Shown here piece by piece: positions 54,738 through 64,000 of a DNA stretch of 64,000 bases. The notes below the pieces were generated by a model that was not told the DNA's origin, did no database searches, and saw only the letters and a list, made by a program, of their open reading frames with translations. The stretch is taken from NCBI GenBank assembly GCA_947359465.1, contig OX375879.1, positions 120,296,557-120,360,556 on the forward strand. The letters run 5' to 3'. Position numbers and translations under genes: made by a program. Position 1 is the first letter of the stretch; the number at the start of each line of letters is the position of its first letter. This DNA is from Metellina segmentata. Lineage: Eukaryota > Arthropoda > Arachnida > Araneae > Tetragnathidae.

Positions 54738-54800
54738 GTTAATGACGAAATATCTCGTCCATCAGGATTTATTCGGTTTTGCTAATGACGAGATCGAATA
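54738..54800. mobile_element. Short TTAA-family MITE remnant
   Basis: GGGTTAATGACGAAATATCT, CGTCCATCAGGATTTATTCG and TTGCTAATGACGAGATCG are the family interior. Ends are truncated. Confidence 0.6.
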
Positions 54801-55047
54801 GCATAATGATGGTAATTTATGGTCATCGTCATAAAATTCTAAAATGGTTTATAATATTCAAGCGTAGTCTCGATATGTCGTGTGAGCATATGTAGTGAAT
54901 ATATGTAGTAAATGATATGTAGTGAAGCTGAAGTAAATCGTAGCTTTTAGATTAGTTTATTTGTTTGTCTTCGATTTTTTTCTGAGGTAAGATGAAATGT
55001 CTTCCGGGCAATGGAGTTAAAGCAATTGTCAGGTTCTTCAGTCTTAC

Positions 55048-55210
55048 CTTTGTTTCGGGACATCTCTTGATGTTGAAGTGGGCAATGACATGGGCGAGGC
55101 ACATTTTGACCTCCATGAGGGCGAACCTCATTGCCACACAGTTCCTGGGACCTGCCCCGAAAGGTAGGTAGGTGTATTGGTCACGGTTGCCTCTCTCTTC
55201 TGTAGTGAAT
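55048..55210 (-). CDS. Second P450 (CYP3 clan), haem-binding exon
   Basis: Minus-strand acceptor CCAATAG and donor AAG|GTAAGA. It encodes FTTEERGNRDQYTYLPFGAG then PRNCVAMRFALMEVKMCLAH and VIAHFNIKRCPETK (163 nt, as in the paralogue). The haem Cys is present. The last Gly of the FxxGxRxCxG signature is Ala, a substitution known from other P450s. Upstream exons are not in the window: homology with arm A runs to base 64000 and stops just short of the next expected exon. Confidence 0.95.
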
Positions 55211-55739
55211 CTATTGGAACAGAAAGATCAAAAACTGAATGCAGACTGTATTTCAAAGGATCACTGGTTGGGACAGAATAGCTTAAACTAGCGTTATATA
55301 CCTGACCTGCTTTCTAAAAAATGAATTTTGCGAAAGTTAAGAAAGGAGACGATAGCTTAAACAAAACTTTTACTACAGATACATCGTGGATTTACAAAGG
55401 TTTGTTCGATTTCGGTTTTAGGACGAAAGGGTCATATTTCGTCAAGCTCCACTAAACATAAGTTTTAAAACAAGGGAAGGAAGAAAAGCAAAAACAAGGG
55501 TTGGCGAGGGTAAAGCAGAAGAGAGGACAGATAACTCGGATTCTTAGAAGGTTATGATGCCCAAACACAACAAAAGATATACCCAGAGGGAAATTTTACA
55601 ATGTAATATAGTCAATCCGAATAGAAAATAGGAATAAAGAGTCCACACCTTTGTATTCTGCCGGTGGGAAAAAAGTATTGAGTAATAACTACATGGACCT
55701 ACCATGGTTAATGCTACCTACACTTCCTTCACAGTAGAG
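55211..55739 (-). other. Intron of the second P450, nothing recognised
   Basis: Sequence upstream of the haem exon on the minus strand. No exon or repeat family recognised. Confidence 0.5.
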
Positions 55740-55744
55740 CTTAA

Positions 55745-55945
55745 CACTTCAAGTGGTTTCAACGTGATATCTCGCCCATCAAGTTCAGACCAATTTGCTA
55801 ATGACGAGATATCTTGTCATCTTTATACTGCCCATTTTTTTAAGATGACGAGATCAATATAGGGTAACTACTTTCTTCTAATGTCACGTCCACCAAGACC
55901 TGGTCAGTTTTGCCACTGACGAGATACATTCAACGAGGCAGAAGT
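55745..55945. mobile_element. TTAA-family MITE copy
   Basis: CAAGTGGTTTCAACGTGATA, TCGCCCATCAAGTTCAGACC, CTAATGACGAGATATCTTGT, CCAAGACCTGGTCAGTTTTG and CAACGAGGCAGAAGTG follow the family order. The terminal TTAA sites have decayed. Confidence 0.7.
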
Positions 55946-56189
55946 GTGAACAAAATATTTACTTCACAATCTATATACGTATATATAAAATCACTCATTC
56001 ACTCACTGGTCACTGTTTCTCAAGAGTTACAAGTCCTAGGAAGCTGAAAGTTTTCAGTATGATGCTTCGTATACTGTAGAGGTGCACGAAGAAAGGATTT
56101 TTAAAAATTCGACCCTTAAGAGGCCTTGAATATATCTAAGGCCTAAGCCAAATACAATTCGAAATTGCCATAGAAATAATATTTACCCA

Positions 56190-57020
56190 TTAATGCCTAG
56201 GGTCCCTTTTAAAGGACGCTTAAAAAAAGAGCCTCACTTTCACATAAATGCAGTTTTCAACTTAAAAATCATGAAGAAGCTTTTCTAAGCAGTTGTTTCA
56301 ATTTTTTTCAGCAGATGACAGAATTTGACGGTAGTAAAGTTGGTGTCGTAGATTTTTATTATTTTAATTTTCTACTCAAAACGCAAAATTTACAGTGTCG
56401 AATCTAGAGATGTTAGATTTTCTTATAATTTATAAATAAATTGATCTCAGTATTAGATAAATGTGGCACTAAATGCAAATTTTGTGTTACGTATTTTTAG
56501 AATTGTTTTAATTTTAAAATTTTGGTGATGTTTTTAGCACTTTAGAAACGTCCCTAAAAAGGGACGCTAGGCACAGGAGGGCACGTATAATTGATGTGCG
56601 CAAACGTGGCGAATATCCAGACGTTTCTTCTCGGGGTTAAATATTTTGTTGTAAACAACAATTAGAATGATTTTGCAAAGCTTAATTTTTGTTTCTCTTT
56701 AGATTTTTATAGAAATGAAAAAAAAAATTACTGTAGAATTCCGTTAGTTTACGAAATTTTGAAATTGCGTTTGTTCTTTAGCATTCTTCTAATCAGCAAG
56801 TATGCTATTTTGCCTCATAGACGTCTTTACTGGTCTGCTGAAATTGATGTCAACATTACTGCAATAAGTTCTGCAATGTGCAGAAATCGATTTCAACAAA
56901 TCATGCAGTATTTCCATTTGCTTGTAACCCCAGGAGCAACAACTATCGATTGATGAAAACAATGGTGCCGCACTATGTCCGCCACAGCTGCAAACAGTTC
57001 ATACATGGCAAACACACATT
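56190..57020 (+). pseudogene. piggyBac-type transposase relic with possible left end
   Basis: 56742-56955 encodes LKLRLFFSILLISKYAILPH and RRLYWSAEIDVNITAISSAM followed by CRNRFQQIMQYFHL, the conserved N-terminal part of the DDE_Tnp_1_7 domain. After an internal deletion and frameshift, 56946-57010 reads SIDE then MVPHYVRHSCKQFIHGK, the block around the first catalytic Asp. Upstream, TTAA at 56190 with TGCCTAGGGTCCCTTTTAAA, and its inverted echo AAAAAGGGACGCTAGGCA at 56557, look like terminal sequences. It is a dead, deleted copy. Confidence 0.7.
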
Positions 57021-57451
57021 ATTACAAACACAACATAATAATTTAGCAACCTGATCGGCTTATCAAAAGCCCTAGGTGACAAGAACTTGAACTGAGAAAC
57101 AACTCTCGGAATAACAATTCTCAATCCAAATTTCACACATACAAATAAAACGGAATGCGATACTGATTGATCTACTAGTCCAATCATTAAGTCAATCAAA
57201 GAATATTTGATGCGAATAGTTCTGAATACGAACACAAATTCTGGAAATCCAACTCTGATCTTTCCCATAAGGGCTCCCTAGACTACCAATGTTATTGTCA
57301 ATGTGATTGATGGTTTCGATTCTTAGGTATTTCAATAGTTTCAATCAATCCGTCAATCTCATTCGGTCAATGTGTTTCGAAGGGATTCAATTTTGAGTTT
57401 CAAAATGGTTTCGAATTCAGATTTTGGCTTTCTTGCTTTGTCTTTGGCTGT

Positions 57452-58868
57452 CTGCAATCGGAAGAGGCCACCCAAATTGCAACACCAAGAAAGACAAGAG
57501 ATATCACAACAAAATTTATTTTGTAGATAACATGTTGACCAAGTATCAAATGATTAAATTTATAGACATCTGTGAAGTGTGGTTCCTGAAAAAATCAGTA
57601 GCCAGAGTAGCCGCCATTGTTGGAGATCACCGCCGCCACACGCCTCGGCATTGATTCAAAGAGACTTTGGATGTGTTCTTGGGGTACAGCAGATCAAGCA
57701 GCTTCCGCACGTTGCCAAAGTTGATCTGGTGCGGCAGCTGGGGATGTAATCTGGGTCAATCGTTGAGCAACCATGGACCACATGTTTTCTATCGGCGAAA
57801 GATCCGGAGAGCGAGCTGGTCAGGGAAGCAATTCAATCTGGCGATTGACGAAGAACCCTTGGACAATGCGTGCCACGTGTGGTCGCGCATTATCCTGTTG
57901 AAATATGGCTGTGGGCAAGCCCTGAAGGTAAGGAATGACAACTGGCTCCAACACCTCGGAGATGTAGCGCTGGCTGTTTAAAGTACCGGCAATGCGTACT
58001 AGAGGAGTGCGAGAGTGATATCCAATACAGCCCCATACCATAATACCCGGTACATAACCAGTGTGGCGGTGCATAACGCAGCTTTTCAGCACCCTCTCTC
58101 CACGGTGTCTCCAGACTCCAATCCGACCATCGTGGTGTTACAGACAGAAGCATGACTTGTCAGTAAAGACAATTTCATTCCATTCTGCCGTCCACATCCT
58201 TCTTTCATCGCACCATTGGCGGCGGAGACGTCTGTGGTTTTGCGTCAAGGGTAGACGAAGCAATGGACGTCTTGCGGACAGACCACTCTGCTGTAAACGG
58301 CGTCGAATGGTACGCGCAGACACTGGATGATGCGTTACAGACTGAATGTGCTGTACTATGGTTCGTGATGTGGCTGAGCTATCCGTCACTGCTATCCGCA
58401 CAATATGCCTGTCATCACGTGAAGTGGTGCATTGAGGTGGATGCGATCGAACACGTCGGTCTGTCGTACCCTCCTGCATCCAACGATTACATATCCGCAT
58501 TACAGTTGTTTGGTTTCGTCCAACACGACTACCGATTTCCCTGAAAGATAATCCACAATCTCGGTAGGCCACTATCCTTTCTCTGTCGAACTCGGATACT
58601 TGATCAAAAGATGATCGCTGTTTTCTACGAGGCATAATTGATCGTTTTTTTTTGAAAAAACCACAAGAAAAACACAATTGCCGTACTTGAAATCGTCGAA
58701 ATCTCCAAACCTTAAATAGCGCTTTGAATTGGCGCCACAGGCGCGCGTGATGTGCGTCTGCGCTGAAATTCTAATCATTCGCATATCTCACCTCCGCTAT
58801 TGCATTTTGTAAATTTCATATTATTTACATGCTTCCTTCCGGGTGTTGCATTTACGGTGGCCAGCAGT
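57452..58868 (-). mobile_element. Tc1-like element, pseudogenised by point mutations
   Basis: Outer sequences GGCCACCCAAATTGCAACAC (left) and GTGTTGCATTTACGGTGGCC (right) form degenerate inverted ends; the right end finishes AGCAGTGTA. The length of about 1.4 kb is normal for Tc1. Confidence 0.85.
57599..58635 (-). pseudogene. Tc1 transposase with three nonsense codons
   Basis: It starts MPRRKQRSSFDQVSEFDRER at 58635. One reading frame holds throughout: HTH domains (CGLSFREIGSRVGRNQTTVM), first catalytic segment VFTDKS (family DES, so Glu is now Lys), YVPGIMVWGC, AIFQQDNARPHVAR and SPDLSPIENMWSMVAQRL, ending near 57600. Stops interrupt it at three places: a TAA just after CFCL (about 58138), a TGA after RQIELLP (about 57820) and a TGA after AEAA (about 57700). 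Each fits a single C-to-T or G-to-A change. No frameshift was found. Confidence 0.92.
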
Positions 58869-60660
58869 GTATTACTTTTCTGTTTTAATTTTCCGCAGTA
58901 TAATCTGATTTTATTGTTTTAAGTAGTCAAAATATGAAAAAAAATCACTACATTTCGAATCTTAATATATCCATGAAAAAGATATTTACATAAATGAAAT
59001 TTTGTATGCAGATTTTAACTACCTTTATCTTTTGTAAGCTATTTAAAAAAAATTATTACCCCTTAAATATATTGTAAATTGGACCAAAATGAAATGCATT
59101 GTTTTTGTTGTTAGAATATTATATGGTGCATTGCGCGCAGTATTCTGGGCAAAATAATTATTATTCTGAGCTGAATTTTTTTATATACTTAAAAATATAT
59201 AATATAATGACGATAACAAACTCTTGTATTTAAAAAAAAAAATTCTCACAAAAAAAAATTTTAATAAACAAAAATTGAAATTTTTTTTTTATTAACACAA
59301 AATTAACTTTTTTTCAAAAACTTTCTACAGGATAGACAAAAAAGTTGGTCATTTTAAACATATATATGGTTTACATAATCAATTAAAATTTCATGTAATT
59401 CTAACCAACCATTCCAGAGAAATCTTGCGCGCAAGTGGGAAAATCACAGTTTTGAGATATCGTCGTTAAAAACAATTCGCTTGCGAAATTCTTTCGCATT
59501 AAAGGAAGGAAACAAATGAAACTAAAAGTAGAAGGCAAATATATTGTTCCCAGATAAAAAATATAATTAATTAAACAATGTACACGGAGATGGCTTTAGC
59601 AATATAGAGCGTAGTCAAATTACATTTTTGTGATCACTGATATCGACGAAGTACAAAATGTAAACAAACCATTTGGCTCTAAATGTTTATTAAGGGCTTC
59701 ACTCTTTTAACCATAACTTCCGTTCTAGAGTGAAATTTTACAACAGGTTTATTTTAAAACGTTACTAAGAGACAGAGCATTAAAATTAGATCATAATAAT
59801 TTTTGTGATTTTTTTTTTGAAAATTTAAAAGATACCTAACCCCTTAACATATTAATCATATTTTTTGCAAAGCAATTATTTTTTTTGGTTTTATTTAAAT
59901 ATTTACTTTTCTTCCACAACTAAGGATAATCACTACACAAAGGAATTAAAAGCGTCCAAACTCCAGTTCCCATACTTAATCGCTTCTCGTGATGCTCGAT
60001 GCATCCGTTATGTCTGCTGTCTTGAGCGAAAATGCAGAACGATTGACAATTGCGTATTTTAATTAGTGGGATGCGTGGTGTGTCTGTAACACAACGAAAC
60101 AGCCTAATTTATAGTTAACTTACGTTTATGTTACAAAAAACTATATGTACGCTTTATTACAATAGAAATTTGAATCCCAGATCCCTATGCCTTAAGTGAA
60201 TCAGTTAAAAATCACCTGCACTCACTCAAAACCAACAGGGACGGCTGTTAAAGATCATCTGCGCGGCTCGAGCAGATGACAGAAGGTCTCAGCTTAATTG
60301 AAAGGGGCGAAAAATCCTAGAAACATAATCTCCAACGAAGAAAGCGTTATAGATACAAAGCAAAGAATAAAAAAATCATTAGCTTGCTACGAAGAAATTC
60401 TGCGTGAAAAAAAAAAAAAGAAGTCACTGTGTCGTAGACGAATTTGTTATATTTTATGAAGCCATCGACATCGAAATAACTTTTTAACCTGCGATGGAAT
60501 CTTTCAGTAATACCAAAGGAAAACATCAGTTTAAAAATATTTCAGTAGTCAAGTAAAAATTTATGAAATTGACTTTAATAAGACGGATATATCATTAATT
60601 TCAATATTCAATTACAAATTTGAAACATATATGCAATGCATTATATTATTTATAATTACA
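58869..60660. other. AT-rich intronic sequence, nothing recognised
   Basis: Long A/T runs and short frames only. If the P450 on the minus strand continues upstream of base 64000, this is intron sequence. Confidence 0.5.
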
Positions 60661-61200
60661 GTAAATTATATCATACACTAGCAAAATACCCGACCTTACT
60701 CGGTTTGAATTCGTTTACTCTAGATTGAAGAGATAATCAAAATATATAATGACTTACGTTTTTTGTAGAGTAAAAATTTATTTTAACACCTTTCGCCATC
60801 TTTATATTTTCTACAACTTACTTTGGACACAAATCCTACACATGCATATCCATTCATGTAATACATTTCACATACATCGCACAATTGCTGTATGACAAAG
60901 CTCAAAAAAGCGAAAGGTGATACTAAGGTTACTACTATAAAAGACGATTTATAGGAAGATTTGGAATTCCCTTTCTTAAGTTGTTTTCATGTGCAACTCA
61001 ATTAATTAAAATTACGATTTACGGCGAGTGCTCTCGCACTCATAGTCAACAAAACAATATTTTTTTACCTGTGGCACTCTTGCCTCCGGTATGCGACATT
61101 GTGAAATTTTGCAATCTTCTCCTGTCATTACTACAACGAATTTTTTAATGTTGGAAAAAGTTCTAGTTTGGATTTTTAAACATTATTATTATTTCAATAA

Positions 61201-61286
61201 CGACATTATTCTTTAAATAACGGCATTATTCTTTAAATAACGGCAGTATTCTTTAAATAAAGGCATTATTCTTTAAATAACGGCAT
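61201..61286 (+). repeat. 20-bp tandem repeat, about four units
   Basis: Units of CGGCATTATTCTTTAAATAA, with single-base variants (CGACATT, CGGCAGT, AGGCATT). Confidence 0.95.
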
Positions 61287-62151
61287 AACTACACTTAAAA
61301 TTTACTGAAAATTTATACTGACTTACCTAACATTTTCAAGTCTAATACTTTGTGGTGCTGTTGGGTGTGATGAGAAGGAAAACACATTTATTAAAATAAT
61401 AAATATTTAAAACAGGAAACAGCAAAGTAAAACAAAATAAAAGATGTCGTAAAAAATTGTTCCAAAGATATTAATTTGTGATTCAATTTTATCTCTTGAT
61501 CTCGCACAGTTGCCACAACTTACAACTAAAATTGTACAAAATTTAGAAATGTGAAATTAATTCAGAGCGAAAGAACCAGAAAAAATATCACTGCTCGCGC
61601 GATCGTGTTCATTCTCGTTTCATTGAAAAATATCGTCTGTCCCAAATTTTCGGAAATCGTTTTCATTGCGCAAAGAATAAAAATAAGACTCGAAATAAAT
61701 GACGTATCAGAAATGAAATTCCATAAAAAAAAAATTTTTTTTGAAGAATAATTACTTTTTCAGCAGTACTGGTAAAGCAATCGAATTAATCGTATTATTC
61801 AATAGACATTCCAATTTTTCCAAAACTACCAAATTATGGTTGATTTAAGTATACTTACTCAGGTGTTTTAGCATAAAACTCGTCTAAATATAACAATAAA
61901 GAAATGTTTAATATTGCATTCACTAAATTATTAGATAATGTATAAAATAAAATACAATGGAATCAAATATCTGGAATACAATTCATGTGATGCCTACACA
62001 AACACACAAACACAAAATCGAGCATAGAACAGAAAGACGGACAGACAGACTTTCGCAACCAATTCCACTCACTAAATCAAGATAAGTACTCTCTGTATGC
62101 AAATTTCCATGAAAATATCTTAAGCCGTGTGGACGTGTATAGGGCACAACA

Positions 62152-62152
62152 T

Positions 62153-62187
<35 letters not shown>

Positions 62188-62188
62188 C
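62152..62188 (+). repeat. (CAGA)n microsatellite
   Basis: About nine CAGA units. It creates open frames on both strands that are not genes. Confidence 0.95.
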
Positions 62189-62725
62189 CAAACGAGAAAA
62201 AGGCGGATTCGGCATCAGAAGGGTCCAAAACGGATAGAAAACTTGAAATGGGTCGAAAATATTGAATGTACAAACAAACACTCCATTCTTATTTATATAG
62301 ATGAAAACACATACATATATAGGAGCAATAAAGCAATAATTATGTATGAAAGAATTATATGACATTACTAAAAATTGAAAATTTTGTTCATAAAAACATT
62401 TAATAGTTTAATTTAAGCACTCTTTCTCATTTACCAAAAAAAAGTAATGAAAAAAATACAGAAATAAGTAAACTAATTGATGTGTTGTGAAAAATAAATA
62501 AAATTGAATTTTTCCGTAGAAAAAATCATCGATTCCGTAATTTGTGTACTACCCGATTCCCTTCCATAGAAACTACCGACAATCCGCAGTAGTTGGCATA
62601 TCAGAATATGTATAAAAAAAAAGTTTATTAAATAGTTTTCTTCTAAACTAGTGTTTTTGTTAGTCTGCTGTTCCTAATAAATAATATTTATACATATTTG
62701 TATGTAAAGAGTGATACCTTGACTT

Positions 62726-62880
62726 ACATTCGTATTGCGAAAATATAAGTCTCAATTGAAAAATTATTTATTAACAGAAATTTACCTTTAAGGTAATTTC
62801 TGTAAACATTTGGTGTAAAATTTTCCGCAGATTTCAAATCCGATGGAATTTTTACTCTATATTTAACGACCGCGAAGATA
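62726..62880 (+). repeat. Dispersed repeat family R2, copy 3
   Basis: TTCGTATTGCGAAAATATAA, TGAAAAATTATTTATT, GGTGTAAAATTTTCCGCAGA and ATATTTAACGACCGCGAAGA align with the copies at 47460 and 51862. Confidence 0.7.
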
Positions 62881-63109
62881 GAAACATGATAAGAGAATAA
62901 AAAAGCCCTACTGCTCGAATGATTGATAATTGCGTATTTTAAACGACAATTGTATTTCGAATTGCGTATTTTTTTTACAATCGGCGCCGTCGATGGCGTA
63001 CTTCAATGTCCGTCAGTCAAAATTTCTATCAATGTTCGACAATCTGCTCCTACTCGATCAATTAATTGGGTGCTTTAATGTGCATCATTGACAATATTAT
63101 CGATATTGA

Positions 63110-63208
63110 TCGTATAGGGACCCACTTAGGGGATTGATCTAAGCCAGGCGTTAATAAACCGCTGTATTGCTCTAGTACGACGTTAATTAAGAATTACCAA
63201 TCCCATCA
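63110..63208 (+). mobile_element. SINE tail fragment
   Basis: CTTAGGGGATTGATCTAAGC, GTTAATAAACCGCTGTATTG, CTCTAGTACGACGTTAATTA and GAATTACCAATCCC are the shared SINE 3' tail. The head is absent. Confidence 0.75.
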
Positions 63209-63568
63209 TTTGTCCACCGCTTTCCCAACTTATTTGCCTGCATAGGGCAAACTACATTGTCGATAGTAACTCGCCGGTTTGCCAGTAACATTACTCTAGC
63301 GTGCTGAATCTTCTCGTCAGTGGTTTAGGTTGACGAACGTCTTCGTGCATCACGCTTGTCCGGCCTCTTATAAGCTCCTGGATACACTCATACACACTTC
63401 TACGTGATTTAGCACTTACCACCAGACTGATTTGTCAGCTGGTGGTCAAGATGCTGATCAGGTTGGTGTCACTTCAAAATTACAGCTGAAAACCTTAACT
63501 TCTGAGTAACAGATGAAACTTACTGACCTATTCGTTTTGCATGCCAGTATATTGTACAAAACTTAACC

Positions 63569-63660
63569 CTCCAAATGGTTACGATGAGATTGCTTGTCCA
63601 TCAGGATCTGACCAATCTTGCTAATACTTGAAGATATAGCTCGTTACCAAGGTAATATCA
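63569..63660. mobile_element. TTAA-family MITE end, arm B partner of 14076-14148
   Basis: TTAACCCTCCAAATGGTTAC is followed by GATGAGATTGCTTGTCCATC and AGGATCTGACCAATCTTGCT. The counterpart in arm A ends TAACCATTTGGAGGG. Confidence 0.7.
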
Positions 63661-63706
63661 ATTTGTGATGATGACGATATCAAGATATGGTCAGATTTCT
63701 TTTAAC

Positions 63707-63920
63707 CCTTCCGGTGGTTGTCTCAACGAGGTGGCTCGCCATCATCAAAACTGATCCGATCTTGATGGATGAGATATCATCTCGTTATTAGGAAAACAAC
63801 TGATGCCATCTCAATACCTCGTCATCATCGCAATCTTGATGAGGACACATCTCGTTATTTGCAAACCTGGTCAGATTTTCTAATGACGAGATATTTCGTC
63901 ATTACAGACACGAGGAGGGT
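63707..63920. mobile_element. TTAA-family MITE, arm B partner of 13331-14071
   Basis: TTAA then CCCTTCCGGTGGTTGTCTCA at the left, ACAGACACGAGGAGGG and TTGA (from TTAA) at the right. The interior has single copies of GACGAGATATTTCGTCATTA and related motifs. It shows the unexpanded state. Confidence 0.8.
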
Positions 63921-64000
63921 TGAATAAAATGTGGTAATGCAATACAAGACGAATAAATACCCAACATGAAGCACATTTTATTCTACAAGAAAGTTGATGA

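Larger units (their letters stand above)
60680..62190 (+). repeat. Interspersed repeat with a (CAGA)n tail
   Basis: It opens CACTAGCAAAATACCCGACC with TTACTCGG and closes in CAGACAGACA arrays at 62041-62050 and 62152-62188. This begin/end style is common in dispersed non-coding repeats of invertebrates. The class is unknown, and unity of the whole stretch is inferred. Confidence 0.35.
63421..64000 (-). other. Outer part of inverted-duplication arm B
   Basis: Reverse complement matches 13246-14300: TCATCAAC at the very end equals the bases just after the donor of the 13096-13239 exon, then GGTATTTATTCGTCTTGTAT, the MITE ends, and the segment with AGCATCTTGACCACCAGCTG. It lacks the 44-bp array. 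Confidence 0.9.

Noticed and set aside
60680..62190. Firm assignment as a Helitron or RTE element
   Set aside because: The start and the CAGA tail are suggestive, but no protein domain or target duplication supports a class.
61983..62365. Frames rich in VCLSVCLSV or TDRQTDRQ as proteins
   Set aside because: They are translations of the (CAGA)n microsatellite on both strands.

Overview
This is a eukaryotic nuclear window, AT-rich and dominated by repeats. The transposon repertoire (Tc1/mariner, hAT, piggyBac, Gypsy and I/Jockey-type elements, tRNA-derived SINEs), the many short exons in long introns and a CYP3-clan cytochrome P450 suggest an arthropod, most plausibly a chelicerate such as a spider. 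The clade is inference; nothing here fixes the species.

Host genes. Two P450 genes of the CYP3 clan lie tail to tail. The plus-strand gene has eight recognisable exons from 2948 to 35373 (356 codons plus stop); its N-terminal exons must lie upstream of base 1. The minus-strand paralogue shows only its last two exons (55210-55048 and 53169-53074); the next exon should lie just past base 64000. The two genes sit on the arms of a large inverted duplication. Arm A runs from about 13.25 to 36.17 kb and arm B from 64.0 back to about 52.46 kb, with a spacer of about 16.3 kb. Homology covers exons, introns, 3'UTRs, poly(A) signals and 3' flanks. Arm A is about twice as long because later transposons entered its last intron (18.4 kb, against 1.9 kb in arm B). 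Arm B therefore preserves empty sites.

Layout. 0-2.9 kb: dispersed and tandem repeats and a LINE relic. 2.9-17 kb: P450 exons separated by Tc1 relics, a hAT relic, SINEs, a solo LTR, a hAT MITE and a TTAA MITE carrying a 44-bp satellite. 17.7-23.3 kb: a nearly complete RNase-H-bearing LINE with a 13-bp target duplication, inserted in an older LINE. 24.6-34.2 kb: a three-layer nest, with a Gypsy element (identical 335-bp LTRs) inside a DD82E mariner-like element inside a Tc1 element. 35.3-36.1 kb: last P450 exon and a second TTAA MITE. 36.2-39.1 kb: SINEs, a minisatellite and a second hAT MITE. 39.2-42.6 kb: a 3-kb higher-order satellite of 66-bp units that grew inside a TTAA MITE. 42.9-47.0 kb: an unclassified terminal-inverted-repeat element with a hAT element nested in it. 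47-52.4 kb: foldback, SINEs, a TIR element with a tRNA-like core and one possible orphan exon. 52.5-55.2 kb: end of the minus-strand P450. 55.7-63.2 kb: piggyBac relic, a Tc1 pseudogene and simple repeats. 63.4-64 kb: outer part of arm B.

The most interesting structure is a family of MITEs flanked by TTAA, with ends like CCCTCCTGGTGGTTGTC and the internal palindrome CGAGATATCTCG. It occurs at ten or more places and has grown tandem satellites at least twice, once after the inverted duplication. A decayed piggyBac transposase in the same window is a candidate relative of the enzyme that moved it.
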